The notes beneath the pieces are model-generated. The model saw only the letters and a program-made list of their open reading frames with translations, had not been told where the DNA came from and ran no database searches. From contig NZ_QPII01000004.1 of NCBI RefSeq assembly GCF_003336675.1, positions 245,812-309,811 on the forward strand: 64,000 nucleotides of DNA. Direction: 5' to 3'. This document shows, piece by piece, positions 19,323-27,460 of the stretch (its first letter is position 1; the number at the start of each line of letters is the position of its first letter). Source of the DNA: Billgrantia montanilacus (GTDB taxonomy: Bacteria > Pseudomonadota > Gammaproteobacteria > Pseudomonadales > Halomonadaceae). A program made the position numbers and the translations under genes.

Positions 19323-21863
19323 TCACGATTGCAAATCCTTGCGCAGGGACTGTTCCAACTCCTTGGTCCCGGTGATATCCAAAAGGGTGATCACCACGCC
19401 GTCGATGACATTGTCCAGCCGGCGATAGGGCATGATTCGTACCGTAAACCAGCGGTCGTCGGTGGTAGTGATCTGCTTCTCGGAGAAAGCCAGGGTGCTC
19501 AAGGTGTTAACGGCGTCGTCGTTAAGTTCCGGGTACTGCAGGGTGGTGGTGAGATCGCTCAGGGGGCGGCCGATGTCGCTTTCGCGAATGCTGATGATCT
19601 TCGATGCCCGGTCGGTGAAGCGGCGGAGGTTCAAGTTCTTGTCGAGAAACAGAATGGCTATCTCAATGCTGTTGAGCAGGTTCTTCATATCGCTCTGAGC
19701 GAGGGCGAGATCGTCGAGTTTGGTCTGCATCTCCGCGTTGATGGTTTGCAGCTCCTCATTCATGGACTGCATCTCCTCCTTCGAGGTGGTCAGCTCTTCG
19801 TTGGTGGACTGCAATTCCTCATTGGTCGATTGCAATTCCTCGTTGGCTGACTGCAACTCCTCCCGGGAAGCCCGGTTTTCCTCACGCAAGGTCTGGATTT
19901 CATCCTGGCACTGTTGCAGCTCGGCGGCATGGGCCCGATGCGTGGCTGTTGTCGACTTGCTTTTGTTGGCGGGGCCGGCATGAGTCTGGGCGATGTCGCG
20001 GAACACGATCATCTTCATGCCGCGCAGGGCGGTGGGTTCTCGCAGCGCCTGCACAGTGATGTCGACGCTCTGCATGCCGCCGCCGGGCAGTTGCACCTGG
20101 AGGCCTTGCAATTGCAGCGGCTCGCTCTGGTCCGCAGCCTGGCGCAGGGCGCTGCGGATAGGCGTCCGCAGGCCTTCCCGCACCATGGCGTGAAAATTCC
20201 AGTTGGCCTTGCCGGCGGCAGGCTCCAGGTATTTTCCTGTGCGCCCGCTGATATAGACGATATCACCCTCATCGTTGACCACCACCGCGGCGGGGGCGTA
20301 GACCTGTAGCAACACCTGGTCGGCCGCTGCTTGCAGGTTATCCTTTGGCTCGAAGGATGAGGGATTGGCGGGCACGGGAAGCTCCTTGGCTATCCAGGAC
20401 AGGGGGGGAAACGTCTTTACCGGCAACCGGCTGTCGCCGCTCTGGACATCATCCTGGCGCCGATAAAGCCGCAGCTTGGATTGAATGGGAGTAAAAAGCT
20501 GAGAGTTGCGCCCGACCGTCTCCGAGCTCCCCAGTAACAGTACACCTCCGGCGCGCAAGCTGTAGTGAAACAGGGGAATGAGTTTGCGTTGCAGGCTCTG
20601 ATCGAAGTAGATCAGCAGGTTGCGGCAGGAAATGAGGTCGAGGCGGGTGAAGGGGGGGTCAAGCACAACATCCTGCTGGGCGAACAGCACCAGGTCGCGG
20701 ATATCGCTATTGATCCGGTAGCCGTTCTCATGGGCGCTGAAAAAACGCGCCAGACGTTCCGCCGATACGCTGGTTTCGATATCCGCGGTGTAGTGTCCGC
20801 GGCGTGCGGTGGCAATGGCGTCCGGGCTCAGGTCGGAGGCGAAGATCTGCAGGGTAACGTCATGGGCTTCTGGCAGCTTCTCCAGCACCTCAGTAAAGAT
20901 CATGGCCAGGGTGTAGGCTTCTTCGCCGGTTGAGCAGCCGGCCACCCAGGCACGCAGGTGGGGCTCCCTGGGCTGTCGCGTCAGCAACTCTGGCAGGGTG
21001 GTCTCCGCCAGGTGCTGCCAGACCGGGGCATCGCGGAAAAAACGGGTTACCCCGATGAGCACTTCCTTGAACAGCAGGTCGATCTCCTGGGGGTTGTGCT
21101 GGAGATAGTCCGCATAAAGCGCCAAGGTGGCGATTTCATGGATCGCCATGCGCCGTTCCATGCGTCGGTGCAGGGTGCTCGGCTTGTAGAGGGAGAAGTC
21201 GTGGCGGGTTCGCTGTTGAAGCAGGCGGAGAATGCGCTTCAAGGGCGTTGATTCAAGCTCAGGTTCCACCGCCTCCACGCTGGAGGTGCCCGAGTTGGAG
21301 GCCTGGGCAACACAGGCCAGGATCCGAGTGGGCAAGTCGCCGGGCGGGGCAATGATATCGGCACAGTTTACGGCGATGGCGCTTTTGGGCATGGCATCGA
21401 ACTGAGCCGTGTCGAGCTGTTGCGCTGCCGTGATACCACCCACGGCCTTGATCGCCTGTAAGCCCAGGGTACCGTCAGAACCCATGCCGGACAGTACCAC
21501 GCCGATGGCTAACTCCCCCTGGGCGATGGCCAGGGATGAGAACAGTACGTTGATGGGCAGGCGCAGTCCCCTGGGTTCCATGGGCGTTGCGAGCTTCAGT
21601 GAGCCGTGGACAACGCTGAGCTCTGCATTCGGTGGGATCACATACACGCAGTCAGGCTCGATGGGCATGCCTTGGGTGGCTTCCCGTACGGGCATCGGGG
21701 TGACGCGCTGGAGTAATTCCGGGAGCAGCGCCTTATGGGTAGGATCGAGATGCTGAACCACCACATAGGCCATATGGCTGTGGGGAGGCACCCCGGCAAG
21801 AAACTGTTCCAGCGGGGCCAGGCCACCGGCGGAGGCGCCAATACCCAGAATGCGCGTGGTCAT
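19323..21863 (-). CDS. CheB-CheR fusion protein with coiled coil and PAS domain
   Basis: An 846-residue fusion. Residues about 1-190 form a CheB methylesterase domain with Ser in IGASAGG, His in VVQHLDP and Asp in VLSGMGSDGTLG, so the catalytic triad looks intact. There is no receiver domain. Residues about 210-480 form the CheR methyltransferase, with the SAM-binding WVAGCSTGEEAYTLA and SCRNLLIYFD. A long coiled coil of repeated NEELQS units (about 645-715) leads to a PAS domain (about 720-845). Many relatives carry a further histidine kinase, but this one stops after PAS. No chemoreceptor or other che gene is nearby, so it probably serves a non-flagellar signalling role with the small PAS protein upstream. 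Confidence 0.92.
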   Translation of the reverse strand: MTTRILGIGASAGGLAPLEQFLAGVPPHSHMAYVVVQHLDPTHKALLPELLQRVTPMPVREATQGMPIEPDCVYVIPPNAELSVVHGSLKLATPMEPRGLRLPINVLFSSLAIAQGELAIGVVLSGMGSDGTLGLQAIKAVGGITAAQQLDTAQFDAMPKSAIAVNCADIIAPPGDLPTRILACVAQASNSGTSSVEAVEPELESTPLKRILRLLQQRTRHDFSLYKPSTLHRRMERRMAIHEIATLALYADYLQHNPQEIDLLFKEVLIGVTRFFRDAPVWQHLAETTLPELLTRQPREPHLRAWVAGCSTGEEAYTLAMIFTEVLEKLPEAHDVTLQIFASDLSPDAIATARRGHYTADIETSVSAERLARFFSAHENGYRINSDIRDLVLFAQQDVVLDPPFTRLDLISCRNLLIYFDQSLQRKLIPLFHYSLRAGGVLLLGSSETVGRNSQLFTPIQSKLRLYRRQDDVQSGDSRLPVKTFPPLSWIAKELPVPANPSSFEPKDNLQAAADQVLLQVYAPAAVVVNDEGDIVYISGRTGKYLEPAAGKANWNFHAMVREGLRTPIRSALRQAADQSEPLQLQGLQVQLPGGGMQSVDITVQALREPTALRGMKMIVFRDIAQTHAGPANKSKSTTATHRAHAAELQQCQDEIQTLREENRASREELQSANEELQSTNEELQSTNEELTTSKEEMQSMNEELQTINAEMQTKLDDLALAQSDMKNLLNSIEIAILFLDKNLNLRRFTDRASKIISIRESDIGRPLSDLTTTLQYPELNDDAVNTLSTLAFSEKQITTTDDRWFTVRIMPYRRLDNVIDGVVITLLDITGTKELEQSLRKDLQS

Positions 21864-21926
21864 CGTAGCGTTGCCGGTGGCTGGTCAGGTGCCGCAGCGT
21901 CCATGGCGAAGTACGGTAGATCGGGG

Positions 21927-22529
21927 TTACCCTGCATTGGCGCACTCGCGGCAGACCAACAGAATATGCTTGCGCTCTGGTGAGAGTGATGCAAGCAACT
22001 GCAGGTAACGGGAACCCTGTGTGCTCCCCGCCGTCTCGGCTAGGCAGGAACCCCTGGCGCCGCTCTGTGTGACCTGCTGTAGCAGGCCAAGCAGTTGTGG
22101 TCGGCTCTGGGCGAGCAGGAATGTCTCGATGGGGTGCCCCTCAAGTTCGTCTCGCTCAATGCCAAAAAGCTCCGCGGCGGCAAAATTAGCCTGAATAACG
22201 TTGCCCTCGATGTCGACGAGAAAGTAGCCAAGGGGTGCGGAGTCGAAAAGGGCCCGGTAAAGGCTCAAATCCTCGACAAGTGCCTGTTCATTGGCGGCAA
22301 TCTCCTCGTTCTGCAAGTCGAGCTCCACCTGGTGAACCTGCAATTCATGGAGCAGCTTGAGTGCATCTTCCGCGTTGTCGGGATTACTGGACAGCCGGTG
22401 GAGCAGGCGCAGGGCGTCAACGCCCACAGACCAGTGACTCGCCGCCGATGCCGTGCCTGCCTGCAGCTGCGCTTCAGCCTTGTCTCGCAGCTGTATATAG
22501 ACATTGGGTTCATTAATATGTGATGGCAT
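21927..22529 (-). CDS. Small PAS-domain protein
   Basis: A 200-residue protein. The frame opens at a TTG (22541), but the ATG at 22529 has GGAG about eight bases upstream and is preferred. Residues about 45-100 form a helical stretch ending in LQVHQVELDLQNEEIAANE, typical of linkers ahead of PAS domains in CheB-CheR-linked sensors. Residues about 95-195 form one PAS domain (FDSAPLGYFLVDIEGNVIQAN). No output domain is present. It lies 63 bases upstream of the CheB-CheR fusion in the same orientation, so the two are probably co-transcribed and may interact through their PAS and coiled-coil parts. Confidence 0.8.
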   Translation of the reverse strand: MPSHINEPNVYIQLRDKAEAQLQAGTASAASHWSVGVDALRLLHRLSSNPDNAEDALKLLHELQVHQVELDLQNEEIAANEQALVEDLSLYRALFDSAPLGYFLVDIEGNVIQANFAAAELFGIERDELEGHPIETFLLAQSRPQLLGLLQQVTQSGARGSCLAETAGSTQGSRYLQLLASLSPERKHILLVCRECANAG

Positions 22530-22924
22530 ACGAGGCTCCAAAGCTTACTCGCCGGATACAGTTTTCATTGTAGCTTATCGCGGCTGGGATAAAAATGCAC
22601 ATTTCAGGTGTTTCCAGGATTCCCTTATTTTTTCGAGGCAATTAAACGATTGGCAGTGAGAGCGTGATCGTACTGGTTATACGTGGTTAGTGAAATCAGT
22701 TCATTGCGGGTTTTCGGAAACTCTATTTCGACACTTGGATCAAGAAAAAAGATGCTCCCCTTCCAGATGTGCACTATTTCCTGTTACTTGAAAGTACGGG
22801 GGTTCACGTATTGGCGAACGAGGAAATGGTGGGTTCGAGTTTTATTCTTTCGAATAGCGAAGATTGCCTTTTCAGGTGTTGTGCTACTTGCCCAGCGTAA
22901 AGGCCGTCTATCTGGCGAACTCGA
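22530..22924. other. AT-rich intergenic region (395 bp)
   Basis: Clearly lower in GC than the flanks. It contains no ORF with plausible codon use; the plus-strand frame from 22683 has no supporting features. It must hold the PAS/CheB-CheR promoter. CTATCTGGCG at 22908 pairs with CGCCAGATAG at 22943 inside the DUF4112 gene end, and may be its terminator. Foreign or decayed DNA is possible. Confidence 0.4.
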
Positions 22925-23323
22925 TCAATGCGGTGCGCTTCGCGCCAGATAGGCATCCATCAGCCTGGCGTTGCGCAGATTGGCCTTAAACGCGAAGTCG
23001 AACATATCCCCGAACACTGGAATGACGCCGACCAGGGTATCCAGCATGACATTCAACACCATCCGCCTGAGCACCCTGGTGGGTACACCTGCGCGCGCCG
23101 TCTGCGCGATGATGTAGAAGGACACCCCTGCCGCCGCGAAATCGCCGGCCACCGGTACCAGCCCGATGAGCCCGTCGACGCCGATGCGGTAACCGCCGGG
23201 CAGTCGGATCGAACTGTCCATCAGGCGCGCGAGCCGGTGCACGCGCTTGCGCGCGTCCGCGGACCGGCGCTGCGGTGCGTCAGCTGGCAGCATCGCCGCG
23301 TTCATCGCTTGGCGATGATCCAC
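22925..23323 (-). CDS. DUF4112 membrane protein
   Basis: A 132-residue protein. Residues about 30-125 match the DUF4112 pattern with DGLIGLVPVAGDFAAAGVSFY and LDTLVGVIPVFGDMFDFAFKAN, two glycine-proline hairpins with short membrane segments. Function of the family is unknown. The ATG at 23323 lies inside the end of the upstream YqaE gene (22-base overlap). Later starts at Met7 or Met11 are possible and would remove part or all of the overlap. It is probably co-transcribed with the YqaE-like gene, which points to an envelope-stress setting. Confidence 0.8.
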   Translation of the reverse strand: MDHRQAMNAAMLPADAPQRRSADARKRVHRLARLMDSSIRLPGGYRIGVDGLIGLVPVAGDFAAAGVSFYIIAQTARAGVPTRVLRRMVLNVMLDTLVGVIPVFGDMFDFAFKANLRNARLMDAYLARSAPH

Positions 23324-23460
23324 ACGGCGTGAACGATGCCGGGAATGTAGCCGAGCAGCGTGAGCAGAATGTTGATCCAGAAATGCTTGCCGAGACCTTC
23401 CTGCAGGAAGACGCCTAGCGGTGGCAAGACGATCGCGACGATAATGCGTAACAGGTCCAT
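23302..23460 (-). CDS. YqaE/Pmp3-family stress membrane protein
   Basis: A 52-residue, two-span hydrophobic protein (MDLLRIIVAIVLPPLGVFLQ and INILLTLLGYIPGIVHAVW). The PPLGVFLQEGLG turn and the YIPGIVHA segment are hallmarks of the YqaE/Pmp3 family, which is induced by salt, cold or membrane stress and affects membrane potential. The start at 23460 is preferred over the open frame to 23508 because the family begins here. It is followed directly by the DUF4112 gene. Confidence 0.9.
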   Translation of the reverse strand: MDLLRIIVAIVLPPLGVFLQEGLGKHFWINILLTLLGYIPGIVHAVWIIAKR

Positions 23461-23516
23461 TGGCTGCGCTCCTGAGTGAGACGGGATGCTATTTGGACTC
23501 CACCGCACGGCATTCG

Positions 23517-23670
23517 TCAGTGCTTTGACTTCAGCATCTTGTCGCGCTGGTTCTCCGCTCGTGCGGCGCCGATCGCGGTTTCAACCTTTGCCGGCCAGCT
23601 GTAATTCCAATGATAGGTAAGAGGCGCTGGCGCGTCGGTGCAGTTGCGCACATAGCGGATATTCGTTCCG
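23517..23670 (-). pseudogene. Possible 3' gene fragment of unknown origin
   Basis: Reading the minus strand, about 50 codons without a start end at TGA 23519-23517 and read like protein (APAPLTYHWNYSWPAKVET, then AARAENQRDKMLKSKH). The frame is closed upstream by a stop near 23675, inside the decayed oxidoreductase fragment. It is interpreted as a gene tail cut off by rearrangement. The family is not recognised and the call is weak. Confidence 0.25.
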
Positions 23671-23727
23671 GGTGGTCAAGAATCGCCTGATGTACGCCTT
23701 CCCACGGCTTGCTGCAAATCTGGGTGC
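23654..23727 (+). pseudogene. Decayed duplicate of the FAD-oxidoreductase 5' end
   Basis: This stretch aligns with 24353-24427, codons about 5-29 of the intact oxidoreductase gene, at roughly 80 percent identity. The translation reads GYSFRVVKNRLMYAFPRL against GYPFWAVKNGLMYAFPQL. No Rossmann dinucleotide motif follows and a stop is met soon after (TGA near 23731). It is a remnant of a second copy of the same gene, not a functional ORF. Confidence 0.6.
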
Positions 23728-23971
23728 TACGTGATCTGAATGCCCGCGGCAGGGAATGCCGCTGTTGCGTCTGGTAGCGCACAGACACTATGCCGAAACC
23801 TGGCAAAACTCAGGTTGGAAGCACCTTGATTACGATGCGGCATATGCGTCGCACCCCCTCTCTTGCGCATCCCTGCGGGCATGGTGTGCTTCCTGTGTGC
23901 ACCTTCTGTGCAAGTGGGAATTGGAAATCCATCAGAGAGCGAGCATTCGACTGAATGCTGAGGAGTGTGTG

Positions 23972-24160
23972 ATGACACCATCGAATCCAGGTCCCAATCG
24001 TTGCAGCGCGAGCAGCATGCCCGACCCCGCCGGTAACGGGTCACCGAAACAGCAAGTTGATGAAGACACCCGCGAAGCGAGAGATTGCAGCGTCGGTGCC
24101 GCGAAGTTCAAAGCCGCAAGGAAGTACGGCGAGGTTCGCGAGTCGGCACGGATGGAATAA
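23972..24160 (+). CDS. Hypothetical 62-residue protein
   Basis: The ATG at 23972 follows AGGAG at good spacing. The product is hydrophilic, begins MTPSNPGPNRCSASSMPD, and has a basic C-terminal half (AAKFKAARKYGEVRES). No family is recognised and there is no signal or membrane segment. It lies in a gene-poor stretch beside fragments of other genes, so it may be chance or a remnant. It is supported only by the ribosome site and open frame. Confidence 0.3.
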   Translation: MTPSNPGPNRCSASSMPDPAGNGSPKQQVDEDTREARDCSVGAAKFKAARKYGEVRESARME

Positions 24161-24187
24161 ACCGTTCTTACGGCGGACACCGATTTG

Positions 24188-24237
24188 GGACGATTGCGTT
24201 GAGTCGATCAGGCGGGCTAGCGCTGACGCAATCGTCC
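24188..24237. repeat. 12-bp inverted repeat upstream of the FAD oxidoreductase
   Basis: GGACGATTGCGT (24188-24199) and ACGCAATCGTCC (24226-24237) are perfect reverse complements with a 26-base spacer, about 105 bases upstream of the oxidoreductase start. It could be a terminator of an upstream transcript, an operator, or an end of an inserted segment. No T-tract follows. Confidence 0.5.
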
Positions 24238-24340
24238 GGTTCTGCTATTTGCTCCCAGTGTGGCAGCGCACCGACGCGGCTATCGTCCCGGCTGACACTA
24301 ACTGATCTACACTCCAGAAATAAAGCGGCAGGAGTTGCCG

Positions 24341-25558
24341 GTGGACTTGAAAAGCGGCTATCCGTTCTGGGCGGTCAAGAATGGCCTGATGTATGCCTTT
24401 CCGCAGCTTGATGCCGATCTGAGCTGCGACGTGGCGGTGGTGGGCGCTGGCATCACCGGCGCGCTGATCGCTGATGAACTTGCTGGCCATGGTCACGATG
24501 TCGTCGTGCTCGATCAGCGCGACGTTTGCTGGGGCAGCACATCGGCCAGCACCGCCTTGCTGCAGTATGAAATCGATACCCATGCGATAGATCTCGCCCG
24601 GCGCTTCGACCAAGCCTCAGCGCTGCTCGCATATCAGTCCAGTTTGCGTGCGATCAGCATGATCGAAGCAGTCGCGCGTGCGGTCGGCGATGTCGATTTC
24701 GCCAAGTCAGAAAGCCTCTACTACGCCAGCAATCGCGCCGATCATCCACGCTTGGCTGACGAATTTGCCTGGCGGAAGCAGCACGGATTTCCGGTTCGCT
24801 GGCTGAGCCGTGCTGCGCTCAAGGATGAGTTTGGACTGACGGCGCCATCTGCCATTCTCAGCTCGGTAGCCGCTAGGGTTGATCCCTACCGGCTAGCCTC
24901 ACGACTGCTGCGCAGAATGCAGCGGCAGGGCACGCGCGTGTTCGATCGCACGAAGGTGAAAGCGATCACAGCGACGACACGTTCGGTTCAGCTCACTACC
25001 GCCAGTGGCGTGTCGATCAGGGCGAAGCACGCCGTGATTGCCAGCGGTTACGAAGCGCAATGCTGGTTGCGTCAGCGCGTCGCGACGAACCTCAGTAGCT
25101 ACGCTTACATCAGCGACCCCATCGATTCTGCCGAGCTGGGCTGGTTGGCAAACACGATGCTGTGGGAGTCCGCGCGACCGTATCTGTATCTGCGTAGCAC
25201 CGGCGATGGACGGCTGTTGGTCGGCGGCGAAGACGATGACCGCGATATCCCGGCTCGGCGTGATCGATCGGTCGACCGCAAGGCAGCGACGCTGCGGCGC
25301 AAGGTCTCCCGTTTGCTTCCCCACCTTCATGCACAGCCGGCGTTTGCCTGGGCAGGTACGTTCGCTGAAACCAGCGACGGGCTGCCGCTGTTTGGTGGCC
25401 ACCCACAATACGGTACGCGTGTTCTGTTTGCGCTGGCGTATGGTGGGAACGGCATCACTTACAGCATGCTCGGTGCCGAATTGCTGCGCGCGCAAATCGA
25501 GCGCCGCCGGCACCCATTGACTGCGCTGTTCTCCTTCGCACGGTTGGAACGCCATTGA
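24341..25558 (+). CDS. FAD-dependent oxidoreductase (DAO family)
   Basis: A 405-residue glycine-oxidase-like flavoenzyme. GTG at 24341 is preferred because AGGAG lies six bases upstream; a TTG at 24335 is the other option. The dinucleotide-binding motif DVAVVGAGITGALIADEL spans about residues 30-48, with an acidic residue at the end of the second strand (VVLDQRD). The C-terminal FAD contact GNGITYSMLGAELL is present. The substrate is unknown. The stop is adjacent to the phospholipase D-like gene start, and the two are often seen together by general recollection. GC content looks lower than in the flanking core genes, suggesting transfer. A broken duplicate of its 5' end lies 700 bases upstream. 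Confidence 0.85.
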   Translation: MDLKSGYPFWAVKNGLMYAFPQLDADLSCDVAVVGAGITGALIADELAGHGHDVVVLDQRDVCWGSTSASTALLQYEIDTHAIDLARRFDQASALLAYQSSLRAISMIEAVARAVGDVDFAKSESLYYASNRADHPRLADEFAWRKQHGFPVRWLSRAALKDEFGLTAPSAILSSVAARVDPYRLASRLLRRMQRQGTRVFDRTKVKAITATTRSVQLTTASGVSIRAKHAVIASGYEAQCWLRQRVATNLSSYAYISDPIDSAELGWLANTMLWESARPYLYLRSTGDGRLLVGGEDDDRDIPARRDRSVDRKAATLRRKVSRLLPHLHAQPAFAWAGTFAETSDGLPLFGGHPQYGTRVLFALAYGGNGITYSMLGAELLRAQIERRRHPLTALFSFARLERH

Positions 25559-25575
25559 CTAGGGGTCGAAAATCT

Positions 25576-26841
25576 ATGCTCTGGGTTATCGGGGCCACTG
25601 TGCTGGCCACCGGCCTGGTATTGTTGCTATTACAGAACTTCAAGACACCTGAGAAGTCTCTGGAGCGCAAGGTCGAGCATCGCTACGCGGTTTCCGATTT
25701 GCAGTTTCGGCGCGAGATGTCTGTTCTGCTGGGCCCGGCGATAGTGGGCGGCAATCAAGTGACAGCGCTGCAAAATGGCGACGAGATTTTTCCAGCGATG
25801 TTGCAGGCCATTCGCTCGGCACAGACGTCGATCACGTTCGAGACCTTCATTTACTGGTCAGGGGACATTGGTGAAGCGTTCTCGCAAGCGCTTTCTGAAC
25901 GTGCCCGCGCGGGCGTGGCGGTTAGCGTCACCATGGACTGGGTCGGCACCAACAAGATGGAGCAGTCGCTGCTGGACTCCATGCAGGCCGCGGGAGTGCA
26001 GTTGCATCGCTATCGGCCGTTGAACTGGTACAACATAGGCAGGATGAACAATCGCACCCATCGCAAGCTGCTGGTAGTCGATGGCCGCATCGGGTTCACC
26101 GGAGGGGTTGGCATCGCGGATCAGTGGACTGGCGACGGGGGCGATCCCGATCACTGGCGAGACACTCACTTCCGGATTGAAGGGCCCGTGGTGGCGCAGT
26201 TGCAAGCGGCCTTCAACGACAATTGGATCCAGACCACTGGCCAAGTGCTGAACGGACCAAGCTACTTTCCAGCCCTTACGGAAGAGGGCGAGATGGACGC
26301 GCACGTATTTGTTGCTTCGCCATCAGGCGGGAGCGAGAGCATGCACCTGATGTATCTTCTTGCGATCGCGGCGGCCGAGGAGACTATCGACCTGGCGGCA
26401 GCCTACTTTGTGCCCGACAGCATGTTAATTGACGCCCTGATCGCTGCACTCGGACGTGACGTTCGCGTTCGCATTCTGTTGCCTGGACCGCACATCGATG
26501 CGGTGACGGTAAAGATTGCTTCCAAGTCGGATTGGGGCGCGCTGCTTGGCGCCGGTGCCGAGATCCACGTCTATCAGCCGACCATGTTGCACATCAAGCT
26601 GCTGGTCATCGACGCCGAGTTTGTTTCAGTGGGTTCAACCAATTTCGACATGCGTTCGATTCGGCTCAATGACGAAGCCAGCCTGAATATCTACAGCAAC
26701 AACTTCGCCACTCAGATGACCGAGGTGTTCGAGGCCGATTTGTTGTCGGCTGAACCGTATTCGCTTGCCGACTGGAAGAGTCGTCCGTGGCGTGAAAAGG
26801 TTTCCGAAAAAATTCTGGTACCCATTAGATCGCAGCTTTGA
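25576..26841 (+). CDS. Phospholipase D-like / cardiolipin synthase-family protein
   Basis: A 421-residue protein with two HKD motifs, the PLD superfamily signature. The first is THRKLLVVDGRIGFTGG (about residues 160-176), the second HIKLLVIDAEFVSVGSTNF (about 336-354). An N-terminal membrane anchor covers about residues 1-20 (MLWVIGATVLATGLVLLLL). The ATG at 25576 follows AGGGG at ten bases; a TTG at 25555 overlapping the preceding stop is the alternative. Likely role: membrane phospholipid transfer or hydrolysis, as in ClsB-type cardiolipin synthases. It is coupled with the FAD oxidoreductase. A second, unrelated-context PLD protein lies at 49854. Lower GC than core genes. Confidence 0.88.
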   Translation: MLWVIGATVLATGLVLLLLQNFKTPEKSLERKVEHRYAVSDLQFRREMSVLLGPAIVGGNQVTALQNGDEIFPAMLQAIRSAQTSITFETFIYWSGDIGEAFSQALSERARAGVAVSVTMDWVGTNKMEQSLLDSMQAAGVQLHRYRPLNWYNIGRMNNRTHRKLLVVDGRIGFTGGVGIADQWTGDGGDPDHWRDTHFRIEGPVVAQLQAAFNDNWIQTTGQVLNGPSYFPALTEEGEMDAHVFVASPSGGSESMHLMYLLAIAAAEETIDLAAAYFVPDSMLIDALIAALGRDVRVRILLPGPHIDAVTVKIASKSDWGALLGAGAEIHVYQPTMLHIKLLVIDAEFVSVGSTNFDMRSIRLNDEASLNIYSNNFATQMTEVFEADLLSAEPYSLADWKSRPWREKVSEKILVPIRSQL

Positions 26842-26958
26842 AAACAGGGGAAAATTCAGCCCGGTGCCGATGTGCCGAGGTGTTTGTTGCCGAGATTTTT
26901 CTGAATAAAATCACCTCGCTTAAGTTGGGTGCCGCACGGACTATGCCTGGGGCTGTAA

Positions 26959-26965
26959 CTATATT
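26959..26965 (+). promoter_or_regulatory. Candidate stress-type -10 box upstream of the CsbD gene
   Basis: CTATATT lies 79 bases before the CsbD start, with no matching -35 box. This resembles sigma-S-type promoters (CTATACT), which would suit a CsbD gene. The call rests on a short match only. Confidence 0.25.
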
Positions 26966-27043
26966 AAGAGCCTCACCCTGCATCGCCATGAGTCCATGGT
27001 GAGAGGGAGAGCCCAAGTGTAGCGATCATCTGGAGGTCAGCTC

Positions 27044-27223
27044 ATGAACAAGAATCAGGTCAAGGGTCATGCGAAAGAGGCGAAGGGAAAGGCCAAGGAG
27101 GTTGCTGGCAAGGTGACGGGTAACAAAAGCACGGAGTACAAGGGCAAAGCCGAAAAGCAGGGCGGCAAGGCTGAAGCAGAGTACGGCGATATCAAGAGTG
27201 GCATCAAGAAGTCAAATAAATGA
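27044..27223 (+). CDS. CsbD-family stress protein
   Basis: A 59-residue, lysine- and glycine-rich protein with GGAGG seven bases before the ATG. The repeated KG-AKE-KGKAKE and GKVTGNK segments, followed by EYKGKAEKQGGKAEAEYGD, match the CsbD layout. CsbD proteins are strongly induced in general stress in Bacillus and many proteobacteria, and their biochemical role is unknown. It lies 200 bases after the phospholipase D-like gene in the same direction, with its own likely promoter. Confidence 0.88.
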   Translation: MNKNQVKGHAKEAKGKAKEVAGKVTGNKSTEYKGKAEKQGGKAEAEYGDIKSGIKKSNK

Positions 27224-27351
27224 ACGATTAATGGCACAATTGAAGTCCGGCTTGGCGGGCTCGGTCCGTAACCGCTGGCGTGACTGATCGGGGCCTGTTG
27301 TGTGTCGAAGGCCTACCATCGCGTCACTACCGTAGGAGGCACTCCGATGAA

Positions 27352-27399
27352 ATCGGCTGGCGCGCCCGTTGAGGACGCGTCAGCCGAAGAATCATGAGG
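27352..27399 (+). repeat. Imperfect direct repeat, copy B
   Basis: 48 bases matching the end of the second Crp/Fnr-like gene (18726-18771), with five mismatches and a 2-base insertion. The match includes the shared TCATGAGG around the stop codon. Here it sits in a 16-codon ORF (27348-27398) after TAGGAGG. Because of the 2-base gap only the last third keeps the same reading frame, so the similarity is at DNA level. Confidence 0.65.
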
Positions 27400-27460
27400 G
27401 TGCGTCGGGCACTGTCGCCAGCGGTGCTCCTCGTGCGCCGATGGAGTGACTGGCGAAAGA

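Noticed and set aside
19740..19870. Short tandem repeats in DNA (NEELQS-coding)
   Set aside because: These encode the coiled coil of the CheB-CheR fusion, a normal feature of that family, not a separate repeat element.
22683..22952. 89-codon plus-strand ORF in the AT-rich gap
   Set aside because: No ribosome site, no recognisable domain, and it overlaps the DUF4112 gene end.
24335..24340. TTG 24335 as the FAD-oxidoreductase start
   Set aside because: The AGGAG would abut the TTG directly; GTG 24341 has normal spacing.
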